Shown piece after piece: positions 55,243 through 64,000 of a stretch of DNA of 64,000 nucleotides. Each line of letters begins with the position of its first letter. The stretch's first letter is position 1. The DNA lies in assembly GCA_913054135.1 (NCBI GenBank), contig CAJXJK010000014.1:1-64000 (forward strand), in the 5' to 3' direction. A program made the position numbers and the translations under genes. Below the pieces are notes generated by a model, which saw only the letters and a program-made list of their open reading frames with translations, searched no databases and was not told where the DNA came from. The DNA is from an uncultured Flavobacteriales bacterium. GTDB lineage: Bacteria; Bacteroidota; Bacteroidia; Flavobacteriales_D; Crocinitomicaceae.

Positions 55243-56460
55243 ATGAGTAGGGTGAAAACATATTTTTCAAGCTTAAAAGATTACAGCAGATCTTTCTGGA
55301 TTCTGTGTCTTCATATGCTCCTGTTTTTCTCTAGTTTTAATATGCTTATTCCTGAGATGAATGAGTACATTACTACGCTTGGTGGTGAAGACTATAAGTG
55401 GATGATATTAGGTCTTTGGACAGTGGCGGCAGCAATAACGAGACCTTTTTCAGGCAAAATTGCTGACAATATCAGTCGTAAATCAGTGATGTATATTGGG
55501 GTGATTATTTCGGTAATTGTTTCCTTTTCATATCCGTTCTTCATGAATGTTGCAGGCTTTTTATTTCTGCGCTTTCTTCATGGGTTCAGCACGGGTTTTC
55601 AACCAACTGGCGCAACTGCTTTAATAGCTGACGTTATTCCAGAAGGTAAGAGGGGAGAGGCCATGGGGATTTTTGGAATTACAATTACCATTGGTTTTAG
55701 TTTAGGTCAGGCCTTAGGGAGCACTGTAAAAGCAGCCTTTGAAATGGAAGGTCTCTTCATTACTTGTGGAGTTTTAGGTTTGATTTCAATTCTTCTCATT
55801 ACTGGAATTAAGGAGAATAAGAAGTTGGTAAAACAGAATGCAATAGATAAAGGATACCATTCTTTATATAATAAGGTAATTCCAAAAAGAGATGAAATCG
55901 TTGGTAAAGAGGTACTTCAGCCTTCAGTAATTATGTTTTTATCTGCTAACGTAGCTGGAGTATATTTTCTATTAGTACCTGATTTTTCACAGCATCTTGG
56001 AATTGAAAATAAAGGAATGTTCTTTTTGGTGAATGTCTTAATTGTTGTATTCACTCGCTTCATAGCAGGTCGTTTTGTTGATTTGTGGGGAGCTAGACGA
56101 AATTTGTATGTGAGCTTATCTGTTTTGGTAATTGGTTGTTTAGTTACAGGGTCAGCCCAGTCAGAATCTCATTTTTTACTGAGCTCTCTAGTTTACGGAT
56201 TTGGAGCTGCCATTGGGTCGCCAGCAATAATGGCTTGGACTGCGGATATTGCAAACCCAGTTTTTAAAGGTAGAGGAATGGGAACAATGTTTATTGCATT
56301 AGAGTTAGGTTTTCTGTCCGGGAATTTCTTTGGACAGATGATCTATGATAACAATCCAAACAATTTCTTTAACGCCTTTCTGTTTGCTGCAGTATTAGGG
56401 GCATTAGGTGTAATTTATTTGATTTTGACCAAAAAAAAGAAAGCAGCCGCATTGAATTAA
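55243..56460 (+). CDS. Major facilitator superfamily transporter
   Basis: A 405-aa inner-membrane protein with about twelve hydrophobic segments in two halves. The MFS loop 2-3 signature appears as RPFSGKIADNISRKSVMYIG, and the middle loop is polar with KENKKLVKQNAIDKGY. The second-half analogue of this motif is FIAGRFVDLWGARRNLYV. The substrate cannot be told; the sequence resembles drug or metabolite exporters. The next gene, rlmB, follows after 13 nt and is probably co-transcribed. Confidence 0.88.
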   Translation: MSRVKTYFSSLKDYSRSFWILCLHMLLFFSSFNMLIPEMNEYITTLGGEDYKWMILGLWTVAAAITRPFSGKIADNISRKSVMYIGVIISVIVSFSYPFFMNVAGFLFLRFLHGFSTGFQPTGATALIADVIPEGKRGEAMGIFGITITIGFSLGQALGSTVKAAFEMEGLFITCGVLGLISILLITGIKENKKLVKQNAIDKGYHSLYNKVIPKRDEIVGKEVLQPSVIMFLSANVAGVYFLLVPDFSQHLGIENKGMFFLVNVLIVVFTRFIAGRFVDLWGARRNLYVSLSVLVIGCLVTGSAQSESHFLLSSLVYGFGAAIGSPAIMAWTADIANPVFKGRGMGTMFIALELGFLSGNFFGQMIYDNNPNNFFNAFLFAAVLGALGVIYLILTKKKKAAALN

Positions 56461-56473
56461 TTAATTTTGAAGC

Positions 56474-57232
56474 ATGTATAAGAAGAGAAACGAAGAAGCT
56501 GAGGATATTATTTACGGAGTAAGAGCTGTAATAGAAGCAGTGAAAGCAAAACGTCCGATTAATAAAATCTACATTCAGAGAGGAATGAACAAAGAGCTTT
56601 TTAAAGAGCTTAAAGAAGAGTTAGCAAATAAAAAATATAACCTTCAATTTGTTCCAATTCATAAATTGAATAGGCTTACTCGTAAGAATCATCAAGGAGT
56701 TGTTGCACAGGTTTCTCCTGTTGAATACCATGCCTTGACACCTATCATTACAAAACTTTTTGAGGTGGGTGAAATACCTTTGATTTTAATTTTAGATAGA
56801 CTTACTGATGTAAGAAATTTCGGAGCAATGGCGAGAACTGCAGAATGTAATGGAGTGCATGCTATTGTGATTCCGCATAAAGATAGTGTAACGGTGACCT
56901 CTGATGCGATTAAGACATCTGCTGGAGCTTTGAATACCATTCCAGTTTGTCAAAAGGCAGACTTATCTCAGGTTGTTCACCAATTGAAAGAACTTGGCCT
57001 GCAAATTGTGGCATCTACTGAGAAGACAAAGAGCCACTGTTTTGATGTTGATTTTACATTACCAACTGCAATAATAATGGGCTCTGAAGAAGATGGAGTA
57101 TCAACAAAATTATTGACCGAATGTGATGTGAAGGCAAAGATTCCTATGTCGGGTAAAATTGCTTCATTAAATGTATCAGTTGCGGCAGGAATAATGCTTT
57201 ACGAAAGTAGTCGTCAAAGATTAATGGATTAA
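56474..57232 (+). CDS. rlmB: 23S rRNA (guanosine-2'-O-)-methyltransferase RlmB family
   Basis: A SpoU/TrmH-class methyltransferase that in E. coli modifies G2251 of 23S rRNA. The 252-aa protein has an N-terminal substrate-binding domain (EDIIYGVRAVIEAVKAKRPI) and a C-terminal knot with the three SpoU motifs: LDRLTDVRNFGAMARTAECN, IIMGSEEDGVS and IPMSGKIASLNVSVAAGIML. It overlaps the next gene by one base (TAATG). Other members of the class modify tRNA, so the target site is inferred. Confidence 0.9.
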   Translation: MYKKRNEEAEDIIYGVRAVIEAVKAKRPINKIYIQRGMNKELFKELKEELANKKYNLQFVPIHKLNRLTRKNHQGVVAQVSPVEYHALTPIITKLFEVGEIPLILILDRLTDVRNFGAMARTAECNGVHAIVIPHKDSVTVTSDAIKTSAGALNTIPVCQKADLSQVVHQLKELGLQIVASTEKTKSHCFDVDFTLPTAIIMGSEEDGVSTKLLTECDVKAKIPMSGKIASLNVSVAAGIMLYESSRQRLMD

Positions 57233-59142
57233 TGAACTTCGTCAAACGTCATATCGAAATATCAATCATACTGTTTGTTGGTTTCGTTTTACGTTTTTCA
57301 ATTTCTTTGATTCATTCCTATTCTAATGATGAATTAAGCGCGATCAATAGATTACAATACCACAACTTTTCTGATTTACTTGATAAAGGTGTCATGTCGG
57401 GAGATATGCATCCGGCGGGAGTTCAGGTTTTTATGAAGGGCTGGTCATGGATGTTCGGAATGAATGAAGGACCAATGAGATTTCCATTCGTAATCCTTGG
57501 GGTATTATCCATTCTCTTGATTTATAAAATTGGGCTGAAATGGGTAAATAAGCAAACAGGTATTTATGCAGCAATTCTCCTTTCTTTTCTTTATTTCCCA
57601 ATAATGAATTCAGAATTTGCTAGGCCCTATAGTCCTGGCTTATTTTTTAGTTTACTTGCTGCCTGGTACTATCTTAAAATACTTTTTGCTGAAGAAAAAT
57701 CTTATAAAGATGCAGTTCTGTTGGGTCTAGGCTTTGCTGGTGCAATGTATACGCATCATTTTGCCTTCATGTTTATTGGTTGGATGGGGATTTCAGGATT
57801 GATTTTCGCGAATAAGCGAAACTTAAAATATATTCTCATTGCAGGTGTGTTAGGGATTCTTCTTTATATTCCTCACATTCCAATCACTCAGTTTCAATTA
57901 GAGGTTGGCGGATTACAATGGTTAGCGCCACCAGAATCTGATTGGTTATTACAATTTATTTTTCACGCACTCAACGAGTCTTTTTTACTAGTAGTGGCAA
58001 TAATATCTGCTGTGCTTATGGCTTTGGTTTTTAATAAGAGATCAAATGATAAATGGTCAAAAATGCTGACTTATTTTGCCGTTCTATTCTTCGGCATATT
58101 TGCTGTTGGATTTATCTATTCTTACTTGGGAACTCCTGTATTAAAGTTCCCCGTAATGTTGTTTGCCCTTCCTTTTTTGTTTTTAATCTTAGGATTCTTC
58201 ATGAGTAAATTCTTGATTCCAAAAGCAATGATGCTCGTTCTTTCGCTTATGATTTTAACATCAACAGTTTATGAAAAAGGATTGTTTGGTAATATGCATT
58301 ATGAATTGTTTGAAGAAGTAGCGGTAGATATTGTTGATTGGAATAACACTTATGGCGAAGACAATATCTATACGGTTTACAATTTGAACAACCCTAACTA
58401 CATGAATTTTTATGCAAATCAGTGGGATGAAGAAATTGATTTTGATTGGGATGTTTTGGAGTTTGGAGATGCTGCTAAGTTGAGAGAAGATTTGAAAGTA
58501 AGAACTGAAGAGTATCTTGTAATTGGGTATTCGGCAAGACTAACACTACCTCAGGTTTTTGAAACTTGCCTAGAGTTCTATCCTAACATTGTTGACGGTA
58601 CAAAATATAATAATGCTTCTGTTTATTTATTGAGTAAAACTGACCACCCTACAATCAGACTATATCAACACTTAGAGGCTAGGTTCCCTCCGATAAGAGA
58701 AAAGTCTAATTGGGTATTCAATAAGGAGTTGTTTGTTGAGGGCAAGATCATTAAATATCCTTACAATTCTTATGAGTTAAGTGGAGATAATATTTATGGC
58801 CCAGAGTATCACTTCAATTTGAATGATATAAGTGACCACAATTCAAAATACATTAAGGTAGAAGTCATTGCAAGTGTAAATGATGACGCACAGCTCACAG
58901 CATCTTTTGGTGCGAAGAGAAGTGGAGTTGCTGTTAAGAATGTTCAGGGTGAAGATTATTGGGAAGGGCGAGATTTGGAGGTAATGTTGATAGATGCCGA
59001 ACGTGCATATTTTACGTTTGAAATTCCGAAGTTTATTGAAGACGGAGATGATCTCATGATTAGTTTTTGGAATAGGAATCCTTCTTCACCGGTTTATATT
59101 CATTCTGTAAAAGTTTATTCTACTGGGAATATCTGGAATTAG
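57232..59142 (+). CDS. GT-C family membrane glycosyltransferase (GT39/83-like)
   Basis: A 636-aa integral membrane protein resembling dolichyl-phosphate-mannose-type glycosyltransferases. The first periplasmic loop has SNDELSAINRLQYH, with the acidic pair that GT-C enzymes use in catalysis. About ten transmembrane segments fill residues 10-350. The C-terminal ~270 residues form a soluble periplasmic domain. It would transfer a sugar from a lipid carrier to a glycan or protein, perhaps a lipid A or cell-wall acceptor. It is translationally coupled to rlmB by a one-base overlap. Confidence 0.75.
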   Translation: MNFVKRHIEISIILFVGFVLRFSISLIHSYSNDELSAINRLQYHNFSDLLDKGVMSGDMHPAGVQVFMKGWSWMFGMNEGPMRFPFVILGVLSILLIYKIGLKWVNKQTGIYAAILLSFLYFPIMNSEFARPYSPGLFFSLLAAWYYLKILFAEEKSYKDAVLLGLGFAGAMYTHHFAFMFIGWMGISGLIFANKRNLKYILIAGVLGILLYIPHIPITQFQLEVGGLQWLAPPESDWLLQFIFHALNESFLLVVAIISAVLMALVFNKRSNDKWSKMLTYFAVLFFGIFAVGFIYSYLGTPVLKFPVMLFALPFLFLILGFFMSKFLIPKAMMLVLSLMILTSTVYEKGLFGNMHYELFEEVAVDIVDWNNTYGEDNIYTVYNLNNPNYMNFYANQWDEEIDFDWDVLEFGDAAKLREDLKVRTEEYLVIGYSARLTLPQVFETCLEFYPNIVDGTKYNNASVYLLSKTDHPTIRLYQHLEARFPPIREKSNWVFNKELFVEGKIIKYPYNSYELSGDNIYGPEYHFNLNDISDHNSKYIKVEVIASVNDDAQLTASFGAKRSGVAVKNVQGEDYWEGRDLEVMLIDAERAYFTFEIPKFIEDGDDLMISFWNRNPSSPVYIHSVKVYSTGNIWN

Positions 59143-59209
59143 CCATTTATCATTATTCAATAGTAAAGCCAGATATCTTTCGTTAATTTTAAAAACTAAT
59201 CAAGGCTTT

Positions 59210-60568
59210 ATGAAATCAATTTTATCCATTTTTATTATCGCATTATCATTTGCGTCTTTCGCCAATGAAGACTCACTTTTTATCAGAAAAATATATGATG
59301 AAGCGCTTGAAAAGGGCCAAGCTCATGAAAACTTAAGATCACTTTGCAAAGACATTGGAGCGAGAATAACAGGCTCGGCTGAAGCAAAAATGGCAGTTCA
59401 ATGGGGGAAAGATTTGTTGGAGTCTTATGAATTTGATAAAGTTTACTTGCAAGAAATTCAAGTACCACATTGGGAGAGAGGAACGAAAGAGGCAGGATGG
59501 ATGATTAATGAAGATGGAGAAGTATTCAAGTTTCATATGATTGCGTTAGGCGGTTCGGTTGGTACTGATGGATTAATTGAAGGAGATGTTTTAGCAGTAG
59601 AGTCAATTGAAGAGCTGGAGGCATTAGGAGAAGAAAAAGTCAAAGGAAAAATTGTCTTTTTCAACAGGCCTTTTGATCAAAAACAAATTCGAACGTTTGC
59701 CGCATATGGTGGATGCATAGCTCAAAGACATGAAGGAACAAATGCGGCATCTAAATTAAAGGCTGCTGGTGTAATTATTAGATCATTGGGGTCTTCAACA
59801 GATGATCATCCACATACAGGCTCAATGACTTATGAAGCAGGAGTAGACAGTGTTGCAGGTGCGGCAATTAGTACAAGAGATTCAGATTTGCTGAATACTT
59901 GGTTAGAAAAAGGAAAAGTTAGAGTCAAAATGGAAATGGATTGTAGACATTATCCTGAAGAGACTTCTCATAATGTTATTGCTGAAATGAAAGGTTCTAA
60001 AGATGATAATATCATCACTTTTGGCGGCCACTTAGATTCTTGGGATGTTGGAGAAGGAGCTCATGATGACGGAGCTGGAATAGTTCATAGCATTGAGGCA
60101 CTTCGAATTCTTAAAGAACTCGGCTACAAGCCAAAACATACTTTGAGGTGCGTTCTTTTCATGAATGAAGAGAACGGTAATTTTGGGGGAAAGAACTATG
60201 CAAAATTAAGTTCTGAAGCAAAGGAGAAGCACATATGTGCTATAGAAACTGATAGAGGTGGTTTTCTACCAATTGGTTTTGATGTTACCGGTTCAGAAGA
60301 TCAAGTTGCAATGGTGAGACAATTCGCACCTCTTTTGAAAGCCTTTCAATTGTATAAGTTTGATCCAGGTTATAGTGGAGTAGATGTTAGACCAATGCTC
60401 GAATATTATCCTGAAATGATTCAATTGGGTATGTCTATATCTTCTCAAAGATATTTTGATTTTCATCATGCCGAATCAGATGTGTTTGAGAATGTCAACA
60501 AAAGAGAGCTGCATTTAGGTGCCGCGGCCATGGCAACCATGATTTATTTGTTGGATAAAAACCTTTAG
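59210..60568 (+). CDS. M28 family zinc metallopeptidase with PA domain (carboxypeptidase Q-like)
   Basis: A 452-aa secreted or periplasmic aminopeptidase or carboxypeptidase. It has a signal peptide (MKSILSIFIIALSFASFANE). A PA-domain-like insertion is near KVKGKIVFFNRPFDQKQIRT. The dizinc site of family M28 is complete: GGHLDSWDVGEGAHDDGAG (His 274 and Asp), FMNEENGNFGGKNYA (Glu pair), AIETDRGGF (Asp) and DFHHAESDVF (His). It is likely to release amino acids from peptides in the periplasm. It is convergent with the lipoprotein gene, with a 4-nt overlap. Confidence 0.9.
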   Translation: MKSILSIFIIALSFASFANEDSLFIRKIYDEALEKGQAHENLRSLCKDIGARITGSAEAKMAVQWGKDLLESYEFDKVYLQEIQVPHWERGTKEAGWMINEDGEVFKFHMIALGGSVGTDGLIEGDVLAVESIEELEALGEEKVKGKIVFFNRPFDQKQIRTFAAYGGCIAQRHEGTNAASKLKAAGVIIRSLGSSTDDHPHTGSMTYEAGVDSVAGAAISTRDSDLLNTWLEKGKVRVKMEMDCRHYPEETSHNVIAEMKGSKDDNIITFGGHLDSWDVGEGAHDDGAGIVHSIEALRILKELGYKPKHTLRCVLFMNEENGNFGGKNYAKLSSEAKEKHICAIETDRGGFLPIGFDVTGSEDQVAMVRQFAPLLKAFQLYKFDPGYSGVDVRPMLEYYPEMIQLGMSISSQRYFDFHHAESDVFENVNKRELHLGAAAMATMIYLLDKNL

Positions 60569-61134
60569 AAAGTTGCGTTCGCGATAACCTCCTTTTGAAT
60601 AAGAGAGATCTCTGAGTCTATTGACTTTATTGTGAATTCGATTTTGAATATATCACAAATTGGCTCTAGAACATAGATTACGGATCCTTCAACTTCGAAG
60701 TCACTAACGTCATCAATAATAAGTTCTTGCGTGATGGTAGCTTTTTCTTTGATTATCGTGTAGGGTTCATCAAGATCTAAGTCCGTTCTTAGCTCTTGCG
60801 GAATTTGAGTGATCCTTTCTCCTAATTTACAATTTACATTCTCTTCAAGTCTAATTTCCATTTTACCGTATGGATAATTATCTGCCAAAGGCGAAACTAT
60901 CCAGCTGTCTCCGAAAAGTAGGATGTCAAGAACTATTTTTTGATTATCAATTGAAATTTGAAACTGTGATGAATCATCATCCTGAGAATTGTTCCAGTCA
61001 TAATTTTGGTAAGGATCGAGAGTGTCTGTTGATTCAGTTTCCTCTTCAGCAAGTTGTTCAATATCTCTATCGTTTTGATTGCAGGCCGAGATTAGTGCAA
61101 TGCTTGCTAATATGATAAGACGATTCTTTAACAT
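60565..61134 (-). CDS. Putative lipoprotein
   Basis: A 189-aa protein with a lipoprotein signal peptide: MLKNRLIILASIALISACNQ, with the lipobox ISAC and the modified Cys at residue 18. The mature part is acidic and has beta-strand character, with no family that I recognise. The sequence after the Cys (NQNDRDIEQLAEEETESTDT) is a typical flexible linker. It is probably anchored in the outer membrane. Function is unknown. Confidence 0.7.
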   Translation of the reverse strand: MLKNRLIILASIALISACNQNDRDIEQLAEEETESTDTLDPYQNYDWNNSQDDDSSQFQISIDNQKIVLDILLFGDSWIVSPLADNYPYGKMEIRLEENVNCKLGERITQIPQELRTDLDLDEPYTIIKEKATITQELIIDDVSDFEVEGSVIYVLEPICDIFKIEFTIKSIDSEISLIQKEVIANATF

Positions 61135-61274
61135 GGTTTATAGTTTTAAATCAAAGCCATTCTTACATAAAAATAGGATAAAAAAAAGAGCATTCAACGT
61201 AATGAATGATCCTTTCTGGTTTTGTTGCAATCGTATGCGGTTACTTTTGTAATTCACAGACGAAGAATTAGTAA

Positions 61275-61307
61275 CAAAAAAAACGCCCACCCAAATAGGG
61301 CAGGCGT
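61275..61307 (-). terminator. Terminator of the giant adhesin gene
   Basis: On the reverse strand a 10-bp stem (61298-61307 with 61283-61292, two G-U pairs) and a 5-nt loop lead into a run of T. It lies about 20 nt after the stop codon at 61328. Confidence 0.85.
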
Positions 61308-61327
61308 CTCTCAAATTTATAATCTAA

Positions 61328-64000
61328 TTAGTCTAAGATGATTTTTCTTACAACACTTTCGTTATCTCTTTGGATTCTGATGAAGTAAACACCAGATTCA
61401 AATCTTGATAAATCAACTGTTGAGTTGTCAGAAGTTGCTTCAGAAACAACTAATCTTCCTCTTGCATCTAAGATTGTGAATGCGAAGTCTCCGTCTAATT
61501 TGATATTTACCACACCATTAGTTGGGTTAGGGTAAATTGTCAATTCTTCAGAGATATTAGTTCCAATTCCAACAGTTGAAAGAACTGTGAAAGTCATTGG
61601 TACTACACATCCATTAGCGTCAGTAACTGTGATCGTGTAATCTCCTGCAGCTAAATCAGTGATATCTTCAGTAGTTTCTCCGCTATCCCAAGAGATAGTA
61701 TAAGGAGGAGTTCCACCTGTGATTGTCACATCAATTGCTCCGTTAGAAGTTCCATCATCATGAGTTACAACCCCAGCGATAGTTTGACCAGCAGTTACTG
61801 TAACAGTTACCATGTCTGTATTCGTACATCCATTAACATCTGTACCAGTTACTGTATAAGTTGTAGTAGCAGTTGGGTTGAAAACAACACCATCAGTTAC
61901 TCCGTTATCCCAAGTGTAAGTATCTGCACCTGACCCTGATAATGTTACATCAGATCCAGCACAAACAGTTTGATCAACACCTCCATCAACAGTAGGTAAA
62001 GCGTTCACTGTTACCGTCACCATATCTGTATTTGTACAACCGTTTCCGTCTGTTCCTGTTACAGTATAGATTGTAGTTGCAGTTGGAGTAAACGCAGCAC
62101 CATCAGTTACTGAGTTATCCCAAATGTAAGATACACCACCTGTTCCGTTTAAAGTAACTGAAGTACCAGGACAAACCACTTGGTCAGTTCCAGCTCCAAT
62201 AACTGGAGCAGCTAAAACAGTAATAGTTACCATGTCGGTATTAATACATCCATTAACATCTGTTCCTGTCACAGTATATGTATCAGTAGCAGAAGGTGAA
62301 AAAGCAACTCCATTTGTCACAGAATTGTCCCATGAGTATGATGTCGCTCCAGAACCACTTAATGTAACTGAAGTTCCAGCACAAGCATTTGCATTAGAAC
62401 CAGCATCAACTGTTGGAAGATCATTCCAAACAACAGGTGTACCAGAAGCTACTGATAAACAAGGGTCAGTTAAATCTACAACACCTCCACCTAAGTCGTT
62501 ACCAACTACGGCTGAGATGTAATAAGTTGTTCCGTAAACTGTACCTCCTCCGAAAGAGAAAGTAGGCGTTGAAGCAGAACCAATTGTAGTTCCTAAAGAA
62601 GGACCTGATCCATCATGCAAGTAAAACTGCATTGCGTCATCAATGTCAAATGTTTCGTCATTGTTGTGAGTAGCAGTTGCTGCTCCAGTTCCACAAATAG
62701 CGATTGAAGGAGAAGTAACCATTGTACCTGAATTTGTTGTACAAGCACAGTTTTGAACTCCTGAAACGATAGCTGCAGTACATCCATTTGCATCAGTTAC
62801 TGTGAAGCTATAAGAAACTCCAGAAGTAATCAAAGCACTAGTCCATGTAGAACCAGCTAATGAACCAGCACCACCCGTTACATTGTAAGGAGCAGTTCCG
62901 CCAGCAATATCAAATGTTACTGTGTAAGCAGTGTTACCACCGTTACAAGTTTCAGCTAAATTTGAAGTTGTAGGTGCAGCCGAAACAGTTACAACTGCCT
63001 GGTCAGTGTTTTCACATCCATTAGCATCTGTACCCGTTACTGTGTAAGTTGCTGTTGCACCAGGTGTAAATGCTACACCATTAGTTACAGAATTATCCCA
63101 AGTATATGAAACAGCACCTGATCCACTCAATGTAGCTGAAGATCCAGCACAAATCGTTTGGTCAACACCTGCGTCAACAGTTGGTAAAGGATTAACTGTT
63201 ACTAAAGAGTATTGTACATCTGTACAAGTTCCATCACTGATTTCAACAGTATATTGAGTTTGAACAGTTGGAGAAACATTGATTGTAGCCGTAGTTCCAA
63301 TTACTGTTGTTCCATCATACCAAGTATAAGCAGTGCCACCTGAACCACCTGTAGCAGTTAAAGTAGCTGTTCCTCCAGGGCAGATTCCGACAGTTGCCGT
63401 AGCCGTTCCTGATATTGGAGTAGAAGCCGCAATAGTCACTGCAGCTGAGGCAATACAATTGTCTCCTGTTGTTTGTAGGTAAACATCATAATTACCAGAA
63501 GGTAAATTCGTGAATGTATTACTAGTTTGGAAGTTAACGTTATCTAAACTATACTCGTAGTTTACTCCGTCTCCACCTGAAGCACCAGTAACAGTAATAG
63601 TACCGTTATTAAGTCCACAAGTTGTAGCTGTTGAATTAACAGATCCTCCAATTGGATCGTTTACATCAAATTCTAATGAATCAATTGCAGTCATACAAGA
63701 TCCATCAACATAAACATTTAACTGGTATTGACCAGGGAAGTTGTTCATAGTGAATGTTGCACCTGAATTTGCTTCTTGATCATATAATGTATCTAGACCA
63801 GGTAATTCTGGTTCACTTAATAATAGCCAATCAAATCCTGTTGCATTTGTTGAACCAGATGCGTTTACTGTAACTTCTCCTCCAGGACAAACCGGTACAG
63901 CAGAGTTTGTGTAAACTGCAGTTGGTGCAGGACCATTCGATAATAGTACATCCCAAGCAATTGACATGTTAATCCCTGGTGCAACATAGTATTCGTCTGA
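61328..64000 (-). CDS. Giant T9SS surface protein, 3' part (type A sorting domain)
   Basis: The frame is open through the end of the window (S-D-E-Y-Y just before the first ATG), so only the C-terminal ~890 residues are seen. In order they show irregular Ig/PKD-like segments, an SprB-like repeat, a Gly/Thr-rich block, then four closely similar Ig-like modules (about 70 aa each; the signature is [18 protein letters not shown] followed by [16 protein letters not shown]). Another SprB module ([20 protein letters not shown]) follows, and a type A sorting domain ends the protein ([20 protein letters not shown] ... [11 protein letters not shown]). It is exported by the T9SS and probably works as an adhesin. 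Confidence 0.85.
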   Translation of the reverse strand, partial: SDEYYVAPGINMSIAWDVLLSNGPAPTAVYTNSAVPVCPGGEVTVNASGSTNATGFDWLLLSEPELPGLDTLYDQEANSGATFTMNNFPGQYQLNVYVDGSCMTAIDSLEFDVNDPIGGSVNSTATTCGLNNGTITVTGASGGDGVNYEYSLDNVNFQTSNTFTNLPSGNYDVYLQTTGDNCIASAAVTIAASTPISGTATATVGICPGGTATLTATGGSGGTAYTWYDGTTVIGTTATINVSPTVQTQYTVEISDGTCTDVQYSLVTVNPLPTVDAGVDQTICAGSSATLSGSGAVSYTWDNSVTNGVAFTPGATATYTVTGTDANGCENTDQAVVTVSAAPTTSNLAETCNGGNTAYTVTFDIAGGTAPYNVTGGAGSLAGSTWTSALITSGVSYSFTVTDANGCTAAIVSGVQNCACTTNSGTMVTSPSIAICGTGAATATHNNDETFDIDDAMQFYLHDGSGPSLGTTIGSASTPTFSFGGGTVYGTTYYISAVVGNDLGGGVVDLTDPCLSVASGTPVVWNDLPTVDAGSNANACAGTSVTLSGSGATSYSWDNSVTNGVAFSPSATDTYTVTGTDVNGCINTDMVTITVLAAPVIGAGTDQVVCPGTSVTLNGTGGVSYIWDNSVTDGAAFTPTATTIYTVTGTDGNGCTNTDMVTVTVNALPTVDGGVDQTVCAGSDVTLSGSGADTYTWDNGVTDGVVFNPTATTTYTVTGTDVNGCTNTDMVTVTVTAGQTIAGVVTHDDGTSNGAIDVTITGGTPPYTISWDSGETTEDITDLAAGDYTITVTDANGCVVPMTFTVLSTVGIGTNISEELTIYPNPTNGVVNIKLDGDFAFTILDARGRLVVSEATSDNSTVDLSRFESGVYFIRIQRDNESVVRKIILD

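Overview
The window is a chromosomal segment of a Bacteroidota bacterium, most likely a marine-type member of the Flavobacteriales. The evidence is AT-rich DNA, start codons without Shine-Dalgarno sequences, promoters of the TTG-N~19-TAnnTTTG type, secreted adhesins with type IX secretion (T9SS) C-terminal sorting domains of both type A and type B, the lineage-typical gene order rplQ-carA-eno, a long SecA with a family-specific insertion, and families largely confined to Bacteroidota such as DUF4301. I see no insertion sequence, prophage, CRISPR array, rRNA or tRNA gene, so this looks like core chromosome with lineage-specific accessory genes.

Layout. 1-2967: the end of a LytS-type histidine kinase and a convergent uvrD/pcrA helicase gene. 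3294-20726: an almost uninterrupted translation superoperon that fuses str, S10, spc and alpha operons (rpsL-rpsG-fusA-rpsJ ... rpoA-rplQ, with secY, infA and rpmJ, and without tuf, adk or map). It starts at a good Bacteroidota promoter (3196-3225) and ends at a strong intrinsic terminator (20771-20802). 20950-25964: carA, eno with its terminator, and a feoA-feoB-FeoB-associated small protein operon. 25987-29410: a 111-bp tandem intergenic repeat, a DUF4301 gene, a methyltransferase, a cobalamin adenosyltransferase and a DUF2795 protein. 29409-45100: secA with a tightly coupled DNA-glycosylase-family gene and a DUF2809 membrane protein, a PaaI-type thioesterase, a SiaC-like phosphoprotein, secreted proteins (beta-helix, outer-membrane barrel, two MORN/YwqK-like paralogues), murB and a TPR-SpoIIE phosphatase. 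45101-48695: paaABCD (phenylacetyl-CoA epoxidase without its reductase) and the tRNA hydroxylase gene trhO. 48810-54546: two very large co-oriented PKD/SprB-type T9SS adhesins. 54746-64000: a Spy/LTXXQ-like small protein, an MFS transporter, rlmB, a GT-C glycosyltransferase, an M28 metallopeptidase, a lipoprotein and the 3' end of another giant adhesin.

The most unusual signal is not a protein. In the 3' half of the ribosomal superoperon, where the rest of the operon is packed with 0-30 nt gaps, the wider spacers hold long inverted repeats without U-tracts. The best is in the rpoA-rplQ spacer (20088-20186): a perfect 9-bp closing stem encloses three hairpins, including a perfect 10-bp one, so a four-way-junction RNA is predicted. 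Other stems precede rpsH, rplO, rpmJ, rpsM, rpsK, rpsD and rpoA. They may form a set of lineage-specific ribosomal-protein leader RNAs; this is inference from folding by eye. A second theme is modular shuffling in secreted proteins: one three-module block occurs in two proteins that carry different T9SS sorting domains, and a repeated C-terminal module is present once or three times in two tandem paralogues.
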